Assembly: GCF_020483305.1 (NCBI RefSeq)
Contig: NZ_JACWAB010000004.1
Span: 62,001 to 126,000 of the forward strand
Source of the DNA: Arthrobacter sp. UM1
GTDB lineage: Bacteria > Actinomycetota > Actinomycetes > Actinomycetales > Micrococcaceae
Direction: 5' to 3'
DNA length: 64,000 nt
Under the pieces are notes generated by a model. The model was given only the letters and a program-made list of their open reading frames with translations. It was not told the DNA's origin and made no database searches. Positions 1 through 7,753 of this stretch are shown here, piece by piece; positions within the stretch are counted from its first letter, which is position 1, and each line of letters opens with the position of its first letter. Position numbers and translations under genes: made by a program.

Positions 1-2
1 CC

Positions 3-398
3 TACGAGCAGCACATCGGGCGGCGGAGGCCCGGGCAGTCCTGTGCGGGCGACTTCCAGGTCTCCGCCTCCGCCACCGTCTCCATGCCGAGGGCGCAGGC
101 GGCGGAGGCGTTCGCGGCGCACATGGCGCAGTCCGGGGTGAAGGAGGGAGCTGTGGACGGCGTCCCCCTCGAACGGGAGCCCGCGCTCACAGGGACCGAG
201 CGGGCCCACTACTGGCGAGCCGCTCTCGCGGACGGGACGCGGATCAACGTCTCCATCACGGACAAGGCGCCCGCGAAGGACGGGACGCCCAAGACCGTCG
301 TGGGCCTGGGCCACGAGAAGATCGAGACCGAGAAGGACGCCGACCGCTGGCGGGCGTTCTGGAAGCCGCTCATGAAGGCCATGCCGCGCACCGCCTGA
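3..398 (+). CDS. C-terminal part of a DUF4287-family protein (5' truncated)
   Basis: The reading frame is open from the window edge and ends at 398, so the N-terminus lies outside. The visible 131 residues begin YEQHIGRRRPGQS, which matches the segment that follows the DUF4287 domain in actinobacterial proteins (usually '...VTVGYE...R.PGQ'). The rest resembles the SRPBCC-like half of those proteins: a G(T)RI/INVSI strand, a KTVVGLGHEKIE segment and a final D.WRAFWKPLM helix. Function is not established for the family; it is usually a small cytoplasmic protein. The assignment rests on these motifs only. Confidence 0.65.
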   Translation, partial: YEQHIGRRRPGQSCAGDFQVSASATVSMPRAQAAEAFAAHMAQSGVKEGAVDGVPLEREPALTGTERAHYWRAALADGTRINVSITDKAPAKDGTPKTVVGLGHEKIETEKDADRWRAFWKPLMKAMPRTA

Positions 399-638
399 CG
401 GGGCGGGCGGTGCGACGGCCGACAGGACGGCAGCGAGCCTCGCGGCCGCCGGGGCAGCAGCACGGCGGGGACAGGCAGGCGGCGCGGCCGTCGTCGCAGG
501 CTGACGCGCAGCGTCCCCGTCCGTTTCCGAGGTCACACGCCCCGCACTCCCCTCGCCGCGGTTCGCCCTGCCAGAATGGTTGTTCGGCGCCCTAGGGGTG
601 CTCCTCGTGCGAGACGACAACGAAAAAGGGGTAGACGG

Positions 639-1361
639 GTGGAGTCGACCGGCAAGTCCTACGATGCCGTGCTCCAGGACATCGAGCGGCAGCTGAGGTC
701 CGGAGAGCTCAAGCTCGGCGACCGCCTCCCCGGCGAACGCGCTCTGGCCGAGCAGTACGCGATCTCGCGCGCGTCCGTGCGCGACGCGGTGCGCATCCTC
801 GGCGTCCTCGGCGTGGTCCGCTCCAACCCCGGCTCCGGGCCGGAGGCCGGGACGCAGATCATCGCGGAGCCGAGCGTCGGGCTCACGAACGCCCTGCGGC
901 TGCACATGGCCTCCTCCTCGCTTCCGGCGAAGGACGTCATCGAGACCCGCGTCCTCCTCGAGTGCTGGGGCGCGCGCGAGGCAGCCCGGAAGGCGCGGGG
1001 GAAGCACGGAGCCGATCTCGCTCATCTGCGCGAGCTGCTCTGGCGGATGGACGCGCCGGGCATCAGCGCGGAGGAGTTCCACCTCCTCGACACCCAGTTC
1101 CACACCGAGCTGACGGCGCTGGCCGGCAACGCCGTGGTCGAGAGCGTCATGGGGTCCCTGCGCGGCGCCATCCGCACCTACGTCATGGAGGCGGTGGAGC
1201 GCCTCGAGTCCTGGACCGCCGTGGCCGACGGTCTCCGGGCAGAGCACCGCGCCATCCTCGAGGCCGTGTCTGCGGGCGACGGCGACGAGGCCGCCCGGCT
1301 CGTCGAGTCCCACATCCGCGGCTTCTACGCGATCCGCCGGGCCGCCATGGGCCTGGACTGA
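639..1361 (+). CDS. FadR-type (GntR/FCD) transcriptional regulator
   Basis: This encodes a 240-aa DNA-binding repressor. Residues about 8-75 form the winged helix-turn-helix typical of GntR proteins (GDRLPGERALAEQYAISRASVRDAVRIL), followed by the GSGPEAGT turn common in actinobacterial FadR members. Residues about 90-235 are an all-helical FCD ligand-binding domain (LDTQFHTELTALAGN; EHRAILEAV; RLVESHIRGFY) carrying the Asp/His residues that usually hold a metal. I chose GTG at 639 because AAGGGG stands about 8 nt upstream; the frame is open further back to 576 but without a ribosome site. The ligand is unknown, and no metabolic operon is adjacent to suggest one. Confidence 0.88.
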   Translation: MESTGKSYDAVLQDIERQLRSGELKLGDRLPGERALAEQYAISRASVRDAVRILGVLGVVRSNPGSGPEAGTQIIAEPSVGLTNALRLHMASSSLPAKDVIETRVLLECWGAREAARKARGKHGADLAHLRELLWRMDAPGISAEEFHLLDTQFHTELTALAGNAVVESVMGSLRGAIRTYVMEAVERLESWTAVADGLRAEHRAILEAVSAGDGDEAARLVESHIRGFYAIRRAAMGLD

Positions 1362-1411
1362 GGAGCGGGGCAGGTTTCTGGAGGGCGGTTCTGGAGACAG
1401 ACGGCCCCGAT

Positions 1412-1441
1412 TTGCACCGCTCCCGCGGGGCCGTGTAGAGT
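1412..1441 (+). promoter_or_regulatory. Promoter of tRNA-Gly
   Basis: A TTGCAC -35 (1412-1417) and TAGAGT -10 (1436-1441) are separated by 18 bp and end 11 nt before the mature tRNA, as expected for a vegetative sigma promoter. Confidence 0.6.
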
Positions 1442-1452
1442 CTTTTCTGTTC

Positions 1453-1523
1453 GCGGCTATAGCTCAATGGTAGAGCGCCTGCTTCCCAAGCAGGATACGT
1501 CAGTTCGATTCTGTCTAGCCGCT
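1453..1523 (+). tRNA. tRNA-Gly, anticodon CCC
   Basis: This 71-nt gene folds as a cloverleaf: acceptor GCGGCTA pairs with TAGCCGC, the D-arm is AGCTCAATGGTAGAGC, the anticodon stem CCTGC/GCAGG encloses loop TTCCCAA, and the T-loop is TTCGATT. The anticodon CCC reads GGG glycine codons. CCA is not encoded. It is followed at once by an intrinsic terminator. Confidence 0.96.
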
Positions 1524-1533
1524 CTGATGAGAA

Positions 1534-1561
1534 AGAGGCCCGCTTCGGCGGGCCTCTTTTT
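1534..1561 (+). terminator. Intrinsic terminator of tRNA-Gly
   Basis: A 10-bp stem AGAGGCCCGC/GCGGGCCTCT with a TTCG tetraloop is followed by a T run. It starts 11 nt after the tRNA. This is one of the few canonical terminators in the window. Confidence 0.9.
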
Positions 1562-1702
1562 GTGTGGCTGCGCCTCTCTGCGCCGCTCACGCTTCCGCCG
1601 GAGCCGCTCACAGGTGTGCCTGCGCCGCACACGTGCGTGCCGGTGCCGCCCGGGCGTCCCTGGTCCCGGAGCGGGCCCGGTCTGAGGGCCTGCGGAGCGC
1701 TA

Positions 1703-1755
1703 GTGCACCCGGATCGTTCGGTTTCAGGCCCAAAATCCGAACGATCCGGGTGCAC
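1703..1755. repeat. Long intergenic inverted repeat, family A copy 1
   Basis: Perfect 19-bp arms (GTGCACCCGGATCGTTCGG at 1703-1721 and its complement at 1737-1755) surround a 15-nt spacer that contains GGCC. No T-tract follows. The same arm design recurs at 50464-50522 and 59352-59410. The 1562-2073 gap around it contains no gene, only this hairpin, a family B hairpin, a 42-bp tandem repeat and a run of 12 C (1998-2009). Confidence 0.9.
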
Positions 1756-1835
1756 AAGCCGGGGAACAGGCTGCCCGGAGCTGCCGCCTCGCCCGCGCCG
1801 CCCACCCGCCCGCGCTTGTGCACCCGCTTCTCCCA

Positions 1836-1894
1836 CTTGCGCACCCTCTGGTGTCAGGATTCCGCCCGAATACTGACACCAGAGGGTGCTCAAG
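1836..1894. repeat. Long intergenic inverted repeat, family B copy 1
   Basis: 22-bp arms (CTTGCGCACCCTCTGGTGTCAG at 1836-1857, complement at 1873-1894) have one mismatch and a spacer of about 15 nt. The outer arm resembles family A (CTTGTGCACCC) but the inner half differs. It stands 80 bp after the family A hairpin, an arrangement repeated at 50464-50657. Confidence 0.88.
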
Positions 1895-1976
1895 CCCAGG
1901 AACAGGGTGCGCAAGCCTCGCGGACGGACCGCTGAGCCCAGGAACAGGGTGCGCAAGCTCAGCGGACGGACGCACA
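1893..1976. repeat. Two tandem 42-bp direct repeats
   Basis: The units (1893-1934 and 1935-1976) share 24 identical starting bases (AGCCCAGGAACAGGG, then TGCGCAAGC) and then a GCGGACGGAC core. GGGTGCGCAAG is the right-hand end of the neighbouring family B hairpin, so the repeat looks derived from hairpin half-sites. Confidence 0.8.
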
Positions 1977-2073
1977 GTCCGGGAACAGGCTGCTCAGCCC
2001 CCCCCCCCCGCACACACCGGATCAACCCTTCGGTGGAGCGCGCCGCGCCCCAGTTCGACCTACCGTAGAAGAC

Positions 2074-2568
2074 ATGAAGAAGCTCTTTGTCTCCTCCGCC
2101 GCATACGCAACCGTCGGCCTCCTCGGAGGCCTGTTCTACCGGGAGTTCACCAAGGCCGCCCACTTCACGGGCGAGACCCAGCTCTCGATCCTCCACACGC
2201 ACGCCCTGGCGCTCGGCATGATCGTGTTCCTCGTGGTCCTCGCGCTGGACAAGGCGTTCGACCTCTCCTCGGCCGCCTCCCCCGCCCGCAAGCTGTTCAA
2301 CCTGTTCTTCTGGTTCTACAACTCGGGCCTCGTGGTCACGCTCGCCATCATGACGGTCCACGGCATCATGCAGGTCAACGGCGCCGAGACCTCGGCCGCG
2401 GTGTCCGGCATCGCGGGCCTCGGCCACATCCTGCTGACCCTCGGCATCATCCACCTCTTCCTCGCGCTGAACAAGGCGATGAAGGCGGAGCACGGCGACT
2501 ACACTCGTACCCGTGCTTCGAACCATGCTGACAGCGAAGATCCATCGCGCCACCGTCACGCACGCTGA
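2074..2568 (+). CDS. DUF2871 four-helix membrane protein
   Basis: A 164-aa integral membrane protein with four hydrophobic helices, at about residues 5-22, 46-64, 82-102 and 118-140. The family signature is visible: [13 protein letters not shown], then [11 protein letters not shown] and HGIMQV.G. A charged tail follows the last helix. No reaction is known for DUF2871; the conserved His residues in HTHAL resemble metal or haem ligands, but that is inference. The ATG lies 7 nt after a TACCGT -10-like box with no ribosome site, so the mRNA may be leaderless. The end overlaps the start of panD by 56 bp. Confidence 0.85.
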   Translation: MKKLFVSSAAYATVGLLGGLFYREFTKAAHFTGETQLSILHTHALALGMIVFLVVLALDKAFDLSSAASPARKLFNLFFWFYNSGLVVTLAIMTVHGIMQVNGAETSAAVSGIAGLGHILLTLGIIHLFLALNKAMKAEHGDYTRTRASNHADSEDPSRHRHAR

Positions 2569-2980
2569 CCTCCACTACGTCGGGTCGGTCACGGTCGACG
2601 AGGACCTTCTCGACGCCGCCGACATCCTCCCGGGCGAGCTCGTCAGCATCGTGGACGTCACCAACGGCTCCCGTCTGGAGACGTACACGATCGCGGGCGA
2701 GCGCGGCTCGGGCGTCGTCGGCATCAACGGCGCGGCGGCGCACCTGGTGCATCCGGGGGACATCGTCATCCTCATCGCCTACGGGCAGATGACGACGGCG
2801 GAGGCGCGGGCGTACGAGCCGCGGATTGTCCACGTGGACGCGGACAACCGGATCGTGCAGCTCGGCGAGGACCCGGGCGCCCCCACTCCCGGCACGGACC
2901 AGGTCCGCCCGCCGCTCTCCGTGCCGGCCGAAGAACACCAGCCCGGACAGGACTCCCCCGCCGTCGGAGCGCGGCCGTGA
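2513..2980 (+). CDS. panD: Aspartate 1-decarboxylase proenzyme
   Basis: PanD converts L-aspartate to beta-alanine for pantothenate and CoA synthesis, in the cytoplasm as a tetramer. The canonical start [15 protein letters not shown] is present with a GTG initiator. Self-cleavage should occur at Gly24-Ser25 in [11 protein letters not shown], where Ser25 becomes the pyruvoyl group; the later [14 protein letters not shown] and INGAAA.LVHPGD motifs form the active site. At 155 aa it is about 25-30 residues longer than typical enzymes because of a Pro-rich acidic tail. Its start lies inside the DUF2871 gene and its end overlaps the next gene, implying translational coupling. Confidence 0.95.
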   Translation: MLRTMLTAKIHRATVTHADLHYVGSVTVDEDLLDAADILPGELVSIVDVTNGSRLETYTIAGERGSGVVGINGAAAHLVHPGDIVILIAYGQMTTAEARAYEPRIVHVDADNRIVQLGEDPGAPTPGTDQVRPPLSVPAEEHQPGQDSPAVGARP

Positions 2981-3396
2981 GCGCCTTCGAGGCCTCGCTG
3001 GCTGACCTGATCGCCCAGGGCCGCTCAGGCACGCTCTCCCAGGCGGACTTCGCCCGGCGCTTCGCCGCCGTCCGGCTCATGATGCTGCTCGCCTCGGAGC
3101 CTGCGGGGGACGACGTCGAGCCGCTCGTCCTGGACCTGCCCTCCGGGGCGCCCGCCGTCGCGCTCTTCGCCGGCCCGGAGTACGTGGACGACGACTACCT
3201 GGCGGCCGCCCCGCACCCCATCGCGCTCACGGGGCGCGAGCTCCTCGAGATGCTGCCGCAGGGCGTGGGCCTCGCGATGAACCCCGGCCACGCGGACAGC
3301 CTCGTGCTGGAGCCGAAGGAGATCCCGAGCTTCGCGTTCGTGGCGCTCTCGCCGAAGACGGCGCAGGGCGTTCACGGGCTGTTCGTCCAGGAGTGA
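2977..3396 (+). CDS. SseB-family protein
   Basis: A 139-aa cytoplasmic protein matching the SseB N-terminal domain, seen in [31 protein letters not shown]-type sequence near residues 85-118 (the 'G.GL.INPG....L.L.P' signature). The family has no firm biochemical role; enteric SseB was named for serine-sensitivity effects. It starts with GTG overlapping the panD stop by 4 nt, so it is translated as part of the DUF2871-panD unit. Confidence 0.75.
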   Translation: MSAFEASLADLIAQGRSGTLSQADFARRFAAVRLMMLLASEPAGDDVEPLVLDLPSGAPAVALFAGPEYVDDDYLAAAPHPIALTGRELLEMLPQGVGLAMNPGHADSLVLEPKEIPSFAFVALSPKTAQGVHGLFVQE

Positions 3397-3432
3397 CCCT
3401 CAGCCCACAGGGCGCGCCGGTACGCTGGCGCT

Positions 3433-5193
3433 ATGGCAACCAAAGACGCAGCGTCTGACAACGGCCAGCTCAGCGAGATCGCGAGCGGCTACCAGTTCTC
3501 CGGCGAGACCCTGAAGCTCGGTGTGGCGATGGCGGACGGCCAGCCCCACCCGGACGTCCAGGTCTCCCTGCCGATGTCGATGATGAACCGCCACGGCCTC
3601 GTCGCCGGCGCCACCGGCACGGGCAAGACCAAGACCCTCCAGCACATGGCGGAGCAGCTCTCCGCGCAGGGCGTTCCGGTCTTCCTCGCGGACATGAAGG
3701 GGGACCTCTCCGGGCTCGCGGCCGCGGGCGAGGCGAACGAGAAGCTCACGGCCCGCACGGAGTCGCTCGGACAGCAGTGGACCGGCACGGGTTTCCCGGT
3801 GGAGTTCTTCACCCTCGGCGGCGAGGGCACGGGCGTGCCGATCCGCGCCACGGTCTCCTCGTTCGGCCCGATCCTGCTCTCCCGCGTCATGGACCTCAAC
3901 GCCACGCAGGAGTCCAGCCTCCAGCTCATCTTCCACTACGCGGACCAGCAGGGTCTCGAGCTCTACAACCTGGCGGACCTGCGCGCGGTCATCCAGTTCC
4001 TCACCTCCCCCGAGGGCAAGGAAGCGCTGAGCAGCCTCGGCGGCCTCTCCAAGGCGACGGCGGGGGTCATCCTCCGCGAGCTCGTGGGCCTCGAGGCCGA
4101 GGGCATGGACGCGTTCTTCGGCGAGCCCGAGTTCGACACCCAGGACCTCCTCCGCACCGCCCAGGACGGCCGCGGGATCATCAGCGCGCTCGAGCTGAGC
4201 GACGTCGCCTCCAAGCCGCAGCTCTTCTCCACGTTCCTCATGTGGCTGCTCGCGGACCTCTTCCACGACCTCCCCGAGGTGGGAGACGTGGACAAGCCGA
4301 AGCTCGTCTTCTTCCTCGACGAGGCCCACCTCCTCTTCAACGGCGCCTCCAAGGCGTTCCTCGAGGCCATCACGCAGACCGTGCGGCTCATCCGCTCGAA
4401 GGGCGTGGGCATCTTCTTCGTCACGCAGACGCCCAAGGACGTGCCGGGCGACGTGCTCGGCCAGCTCGCGAACCGCGTCCAGCACGCGCTGCGCGCCTTC
4501 ACGCCCGACGACGCCAAGGCCCTCAAGGCCACCGTCTCCACCTTCCCGAAGTCCGGGTACGACCTGGAGAAGGTCCTCACGAGCGCAGGCATCGGCGAAG
4601 CTGTGGTCACCGTCATGACCGAGACCGGCGCACCCTCCCCCGTGGCCTGGACGCGGATGTTCGCGCCCGAGTCCCGGATGGCGCCCGCCCCGGAGGCCGT
4701 CCAGGAGAACACCGGCAACAGCCCGCTCATGACCAAGTACGGGACCGTGGTGGACTCCTACTCGGCGTTCGAGAAGCTCTCAGGCCAGGGCGCTTCGGGT
4801 CAGGGTGCAGAGCAGGGCATGGGTGACGGCGCGGGCCAGGCGTCCGGAGGGAACGACGACGCCGGCGCGCCCGCCCCCAGCGACGAGAACGGCGGATTCC
4901 GGCCCTACGGCGAGCAGACCGGCTGGAGCCAGGACGGCTCCGGGCAGAGCGGCGAGGGCGGCGCAGCCCAGCCGAGCGCCGCGGACCGCAAGGCCGCCGA
5001 GCGCGCCGCTCGCGAGGAGGCAGCGCGGCAGAAGGCCGAGGAGCGCGAGCGCCAGAAGCGCAACGAGGCCATCATGCGCGTGGGCACTAACGTGGCCTCG
5101 ACGCTGGGCAGGGAGATCGTCCGCAGCATCTTCGGCACGTCGAGCCGCAGCCGCCGGCGCGGCGGTGGCGGCCTCGGCGGACTGTTCGGCTAG
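3433..5193 (+). CDS. DUF853 / HerA-like P-loop ATPase
   Basis: A 586-aa ATPase of the HerA/FtsK-like helicase group (DUF853). The Walker A GATGTGKT is at residues 59-66, followed by the family block PVFLADMKGDLSGLA; Walker B is near residue 290 (KLVFFLDEAHLLF), then an arginine-finger region (QTVRLIRSKGVGIFFVTQTPKDVP). Residues about 440-545 are a Gly/Ala/Gln-rich linker with a charged helical segment, and the C-terminus is an Arg/Gly-rich tail (SRSRRRGGGGLGG), plausibly for DNA binding. The ATG lies 6 nt after a TACGCT box, suggesting a leaderless mRNA. The physiological role of DUF853 proteins is not established. Confidence 0.88.
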   Translation: MATKDAASDNGQLSEIASGYQFSGETLKLGVAMADGQPHPDVQVSLPMSMMNRHGLVAGATGTGKTKTLQHMAEQLSAQGVPVFLADMKGDLSGLAAAGEANEKLTARTESLGQQWTGTGFPVEFFTLGGEGTGVPIRATVSSFGPILLSRVMDLNATQESSLQLIFHYADQQGLELYNLADLRAVIQFLTSPEGKEALSSLGGLSKATAGVILRELVGLEAEGMDAFFGEPEFDTQDLLRTAQDGRGIISALELSDVASKPQLFSTFLMWLLADLFHDLPEVGDVDKPKLVFFLDEAHLLFNGASKAFLEAITQTVRLIRSKGVGIFFVTQTPKDVPGDVLGQLANRVQHALRAFTPDDAKALKATVSTFPKSGYDLEKVLTSAGIGEAVVTVMTETGAPSPVAWTRMFAPESRMAPAPEAVQENTGNSPLMTKYGTVVDSYSAFEKLSGQGASGQGAEQGMGDGAGQASGGNDDAGAPAPSDENGGFRPYGEQTGWSQDGSGQSGEGGAAQPSAADRKAAERAAREEAARQKAEERERQKRNEAIMRVGTNVASTLGREIVRSIFGTSSRSRRRGGGGLGGLFG

Positions 5194-5234
5194 ACCGCAG
5201 CTCGGGCGGACCAGGGCGGCCGGACCGGCTCGTC

Positions 5235-6182
5235 CTAAGCCATTCCCCGGGGCCCGCGCCGTCGTCCTTTGAGGGCGATGGCGCGGAAGTCCTCGGCGCC
5301 CAACAGGAGGATGCGCTGCCCGGCCTCGCGGTACTGGGCGGCCTTCCTCTCCTTGGCGCTGCCGAGCGCGGGGTTGTACTCCTCCCCGATCCTGGCCCGT
5401 CCCGCCACGACGAGCACCGTGGTCCGCTTGGTCACGCCCTTCTCCACGTGACCGCCGCAGGCCGCGATCGCCTCGAAGGCCTCCCAGCGCGAGAGCCCCG
5501 GGACGTCGCCGGTGACCACCACCCGCTGCCCGTAGAGCAGGTGCGCCGGGTCGGCGTCGGGGCGGGGCTGGGGCAGCTCCGCCGTCGTCGCCGAATAGCC
5601 GCGGCCGGACCACCGGGAGGAGGAGCGCGGACGCGCGGGCGGCCAGAGCTCGTCCACCGAGGCGAGGCCGGCGCGCTCGGCGATCCGCAGCACGGCCTCA
5701 GCGGTGACGGCGGCGTCGGAGCCCGCGTCGTGATGCGCGTGCCCCTCGATCCCGAGGTGCGCGACGACGGTGCCCAGCTTGTGGTTCGGCAGACGAAGGT
5801 GGCGGCGGCTGAGGCCCACGGTGTCCAGCCAGCGCGTCTCGCGGACGGAGATGCCGCAGGAGGAGCAACTCGTCTCCCAGACGCGGCGGTCGAAGGAGGC
5901 GTTGTGGGCCACGTACGGGAGGCCGCCGCTGAACTCGGCCATGCGGGCGGCGGACTCGTGCCAGGAGAGCGGGCTGCCGGCGAGGAGGCGCTCGGGCGTG
6001 ATGCCGTGGATGCGCACGTTTCCGGGCTCGAAGTCCTCGAGGCCGGTGGGCGGCAGGACGAGCCAGTCTTCCACAGCCTCGACGACGCCGCCCCGCACGC
6101 GGGCGAGGCCCACCTGGCAGACGGAGTCGAGGCGGCCGTTGGCGGTCTCGAAGTCGACGGCGACGAAGTCCAGGCTGCTCAC
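5235..6182 (-). CDS. DnaQ-like 3'-5' exonuclease with BRCT domain
   Basis: A 315-aa nuclease. Residues about 4-170 are a DEDDh exonuclease like the polymerase III epsilon subunit: FVAVDFETANG (Exo I), AHNASFDRRVW (Exo II) and HHDAGSDAAVTAEAV (Exo III with its His). Residues about 220-300 are a BRCT domain (GQRVVVTGDVPGLSRWEAFEAIAACGG), a combination common in actinobacterial repair exonucleases. GTG at 6182 overlaps the pcp stop by 4 nt, so the two are co-translated. A stand-alone repair or nucleic-acid trimming role is more likely than replication proofreading. Confidence 0.9.
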   Translation of the reverse strand: MSSLDFVAVDFETANGRLDSVCQVGLARVRGGVVEAVEDWLVLPPTGLEDFEPGNVRIHGITPERLLAGSPLSWHESAARMAEFSGGLPYVAHNASFDRRVWETSCSSCGISVRETRWLDTVGLSRRHLRLPNHKLGTVVAHLGIEGHAHHDAGSDAAVTAEAVLRIAERAGLASVDELWPPARPRSSSRWSGRGYSATTAELPQPRPDADPAHLLYGQRVVVTGDVPGLSRWEAFEAIAACGGHVEKGVTKRTTVLVVAGRARIGEEYNPALGSAKERKAAQYREAGQRILLLGAEDFRAIALKGRRRGPRGMA

Positions 6183-6931
6183 CCGTCCATCATCCCGGGT
6201 TTCGGCGCGGGGCGCTGCGAGGCGGGATCGGCGGCCTGTGCGGAGACGTGGGCTGGGGACGGGGTGAGAACAGCGGCGAGCGCCTCCCGGAGGGCGCGGC
6301 CGAGGTCCTCGAACGTCAGCGGTGCGCCGGCGGGGGCCGAAGCAGGACCGGCCGAGACGCCTGCTCCGTCCGTCTCCTCGCCGATCCGCGCGCTGCCATG
6401 CGACCGCAGGGCGGGAACGTGGACGAACCCGGCCGGGATCCCGTGCTCCTCCCCGAGCCGCAGCGCCGCCCAGAACACGGCGTTGCAGACGAAGCCGCCG
6501 GCGTCGTCGGACGCCTCGGCGGGAACGCCCGCCGCGAAGACGGCGGCGGTGAGAGCATCCGCGTCCAGGGTCGAGGGACGGTCCGAGGCGCCGGGCTCGA
6601 GTGGGCGGGAGGAGGGCTGGTCGCCGTCGTTGTCCGGGATGCGGGCAATGAGGCGGTTGCGGGCGAGGCGCTCGGGCGTGACCGCCTGGCGGCCGCCCGC
6701 CTCGCCGACGCAGAGCACGAGGTCCGGCCGCCGGGCCTCGACAAGCTCGGCGAGCCGCTCGGGACCGCGGCGGAACCCCACGGGCAGGATCTCGGCCACG
6801 AGCTCGGCGGGACCGCTCGGGGTGAGGAGCGGCCGCTCGAAGACGAGTCGCTCGCAGGCGCGCACGGCCTCGCGGCTCGCGTTCTCGGCCTCGCCGCCGA
6901 AGGGCTCGAATCCGGTGAGCAGAATCCTCAT
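6179..6931 (-). CDS. pcp: Pyroglutamyl-peptidase I
   Basis: A cysteine peptidase removing N-terminal pyroglutamate from peptides. The family start MRILLTGFEPFGG is present; the catalytic Glu lies in VLCVGEAGGR, Cys in GGFVCNAVFW and His in GFVHVPAL. I chose ATG at 6931 because it gives the canonical N-terminus; in-frame starts exist at 6940 and 6967. At 250 aa it is longer than the usual 215 because of an Ala/Pro-rich tail that overlaps the exonuclease gene. Confidence 0.93.
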   Translation of the reverse strand: MRILLTGFEPFGGEAENASREAVRACERLVFERPLLTPSGPAELVAEILPVGFRRGPERLAELVEARRPDLVLCVGEAGGRQAVTPERLARNRLIARIPDNDGDQPSSRPLEPGASDRPSTLDADALTAAVFAAGVPAEASDDAGGFVCNAVFWAALRLGEEHGIPAGFVHVPALRSHGSARIGEETDGAGVSAGPASAPAGAPLTFEDLGRALREALAAVLTPSPAHVSAQAADPASQRPAPKPGMMDG

Positions 6932-6971
6932 GGAGTCCATCCTGCCCGGTCGGACAGGCCGCCGCACGCGG

Positions 6972-7003
6972 AAGCGCCCGCCTCCCGGAAGGGAAGCGGG
7001 CGC
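6972..7003 (-). terminator. Hairpin downstream of ferritin gene
   Basis: Stem AGCGCCCGC/GCGGGCGCT with an inner TCCC/GGGA stem lies 80 nt after the ferritin stop. No T-tract is seen. Between it and the stop codon are three 11-bp direct repeats GGGTGCCGGAC (7039-7071). Confidence 0.6.
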
Positions 7004-7083
7004 TGCGCGACGGGGTGCCGCACCGGCAGCCCAGAGGAGGGTGCCGGACGGGTGCCGGACGGGTGCCGGACTCAGTCCTCAGC

Positions 7084-7593
7084 TCAGGAGGCGTCCTCGG
7101 CGGCGTGGCGGTTGCCGAGCTCGCCGTCGAGCCGCATGAGGCCGCTGCCGTCCTTGCCGATGCGCTCGAGCTGCGCGACGAGGGCGCCAACGGTGGCCTC
7201 CTCCTCGATCTGCTCGTCGATGAACCAGTTGAGGAGCGGGATCGAGTCGATGTCCCCCTCCTTCTGGGCCTGGCGGTAGAGGCCGCGGATGGCCTCCGAG
7301 ACCTTCTGCTCGTGCTTGAGCGCGGCCTTGAAGGCGTCCAGGGCGGTGGCGGCCTTGACGGCGGGGGCCTTGATGTCCTGGATGCGCGGGTGCGCGTCGC
7401 GGTCCGTCATGTGGTCGATGAACTTGTTCGCGTGGACGATCTCCTCCTCGGCCTGGGCGCGGAACCAGCCCGCGATGCCGGGGAGGTCGATGACGTCCAT
7501 CTCCACCGCGAGCTGGCGGTAGACGATGGAGGCCTCGATCTCGAGGGTGACCTGGTCATTGATGGCCTGTGCATAGGCTCCGGTGAGTTCCAT
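7084..7593 (-). CDS. Non-haem ferritin
   Basis: A 169-aa iron-storage subunit that oxidises Fe(II) and stores ferric mineral in a 24-mer. Ferroxidase ligands are visible: Glu in LEIEASIVYRQL, the AEEEIVHANKF helix (Glu...His) and EQIEEEATV. Length and four-helix pattern match bacterial ferritins (Ftn/BfrB type), and there is no haem-Met motif of bacterioferritin. The ATG at 7593 is preceded by GAGGGG. No DtxR box is recognisable in the promoter gap. Confidence 0.93.
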   Translation of the reverse strand: MELTGAYAQAINDQVTLEIEASIVYRQLAVEMDVIDLPGIAGWFRAQAEEEIVHANKFIDHMTDRDAHPRIQDIKAPAVKAATALDAFKAALKHEQKVSEAIRGLYRQAQKEGDIDSIPLLNWFIDEQIEEEATVGALVAQLERIGKDGSGLMRLDGELGNRHAAEDAS

Positions 7594-7717
7594 GCCCCTC
7601 ACGGTAGTCACAGGTCGTGAGGAAAACCAGGAAGATGAGGCAATGCTCGTACAGGGCAGGCATACCTCAGCGGCGTTCCGGGCCGTCATGACGCGGATGT
7701 TGCGCCGCGTTAAGCGA

Positions 7718-7747
7718 TTGACACTTGTCAATGACTCGTGGTGTGCT
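7718..7747 (+). promoter_or_regulatory. Promoter with palindromic operator before GNAT gene
   Basis: TTGACA (7718-7723) and TGTGCT (7742-7747) are 18 bp apart and the -10 ends 6 nt before the ATG at 7754, giving a leaderless transcript. The -35 is half of a 14-bp dyad TTGACACTTGTCAA (7718-7731), which could bind a dimeric regulator. Confidence 0.5.
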
Positions 7748-7753
7748 GAGCGC

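Noticed and set aside
1183-2559. Open minus-strand frame over the FadR gene end, tRNA and repeats
   Set aside because: It crosses a tRNA, its terminator and palindromic repeats; repeated GAQ/RTLFLG segments simply translate the hairpins.
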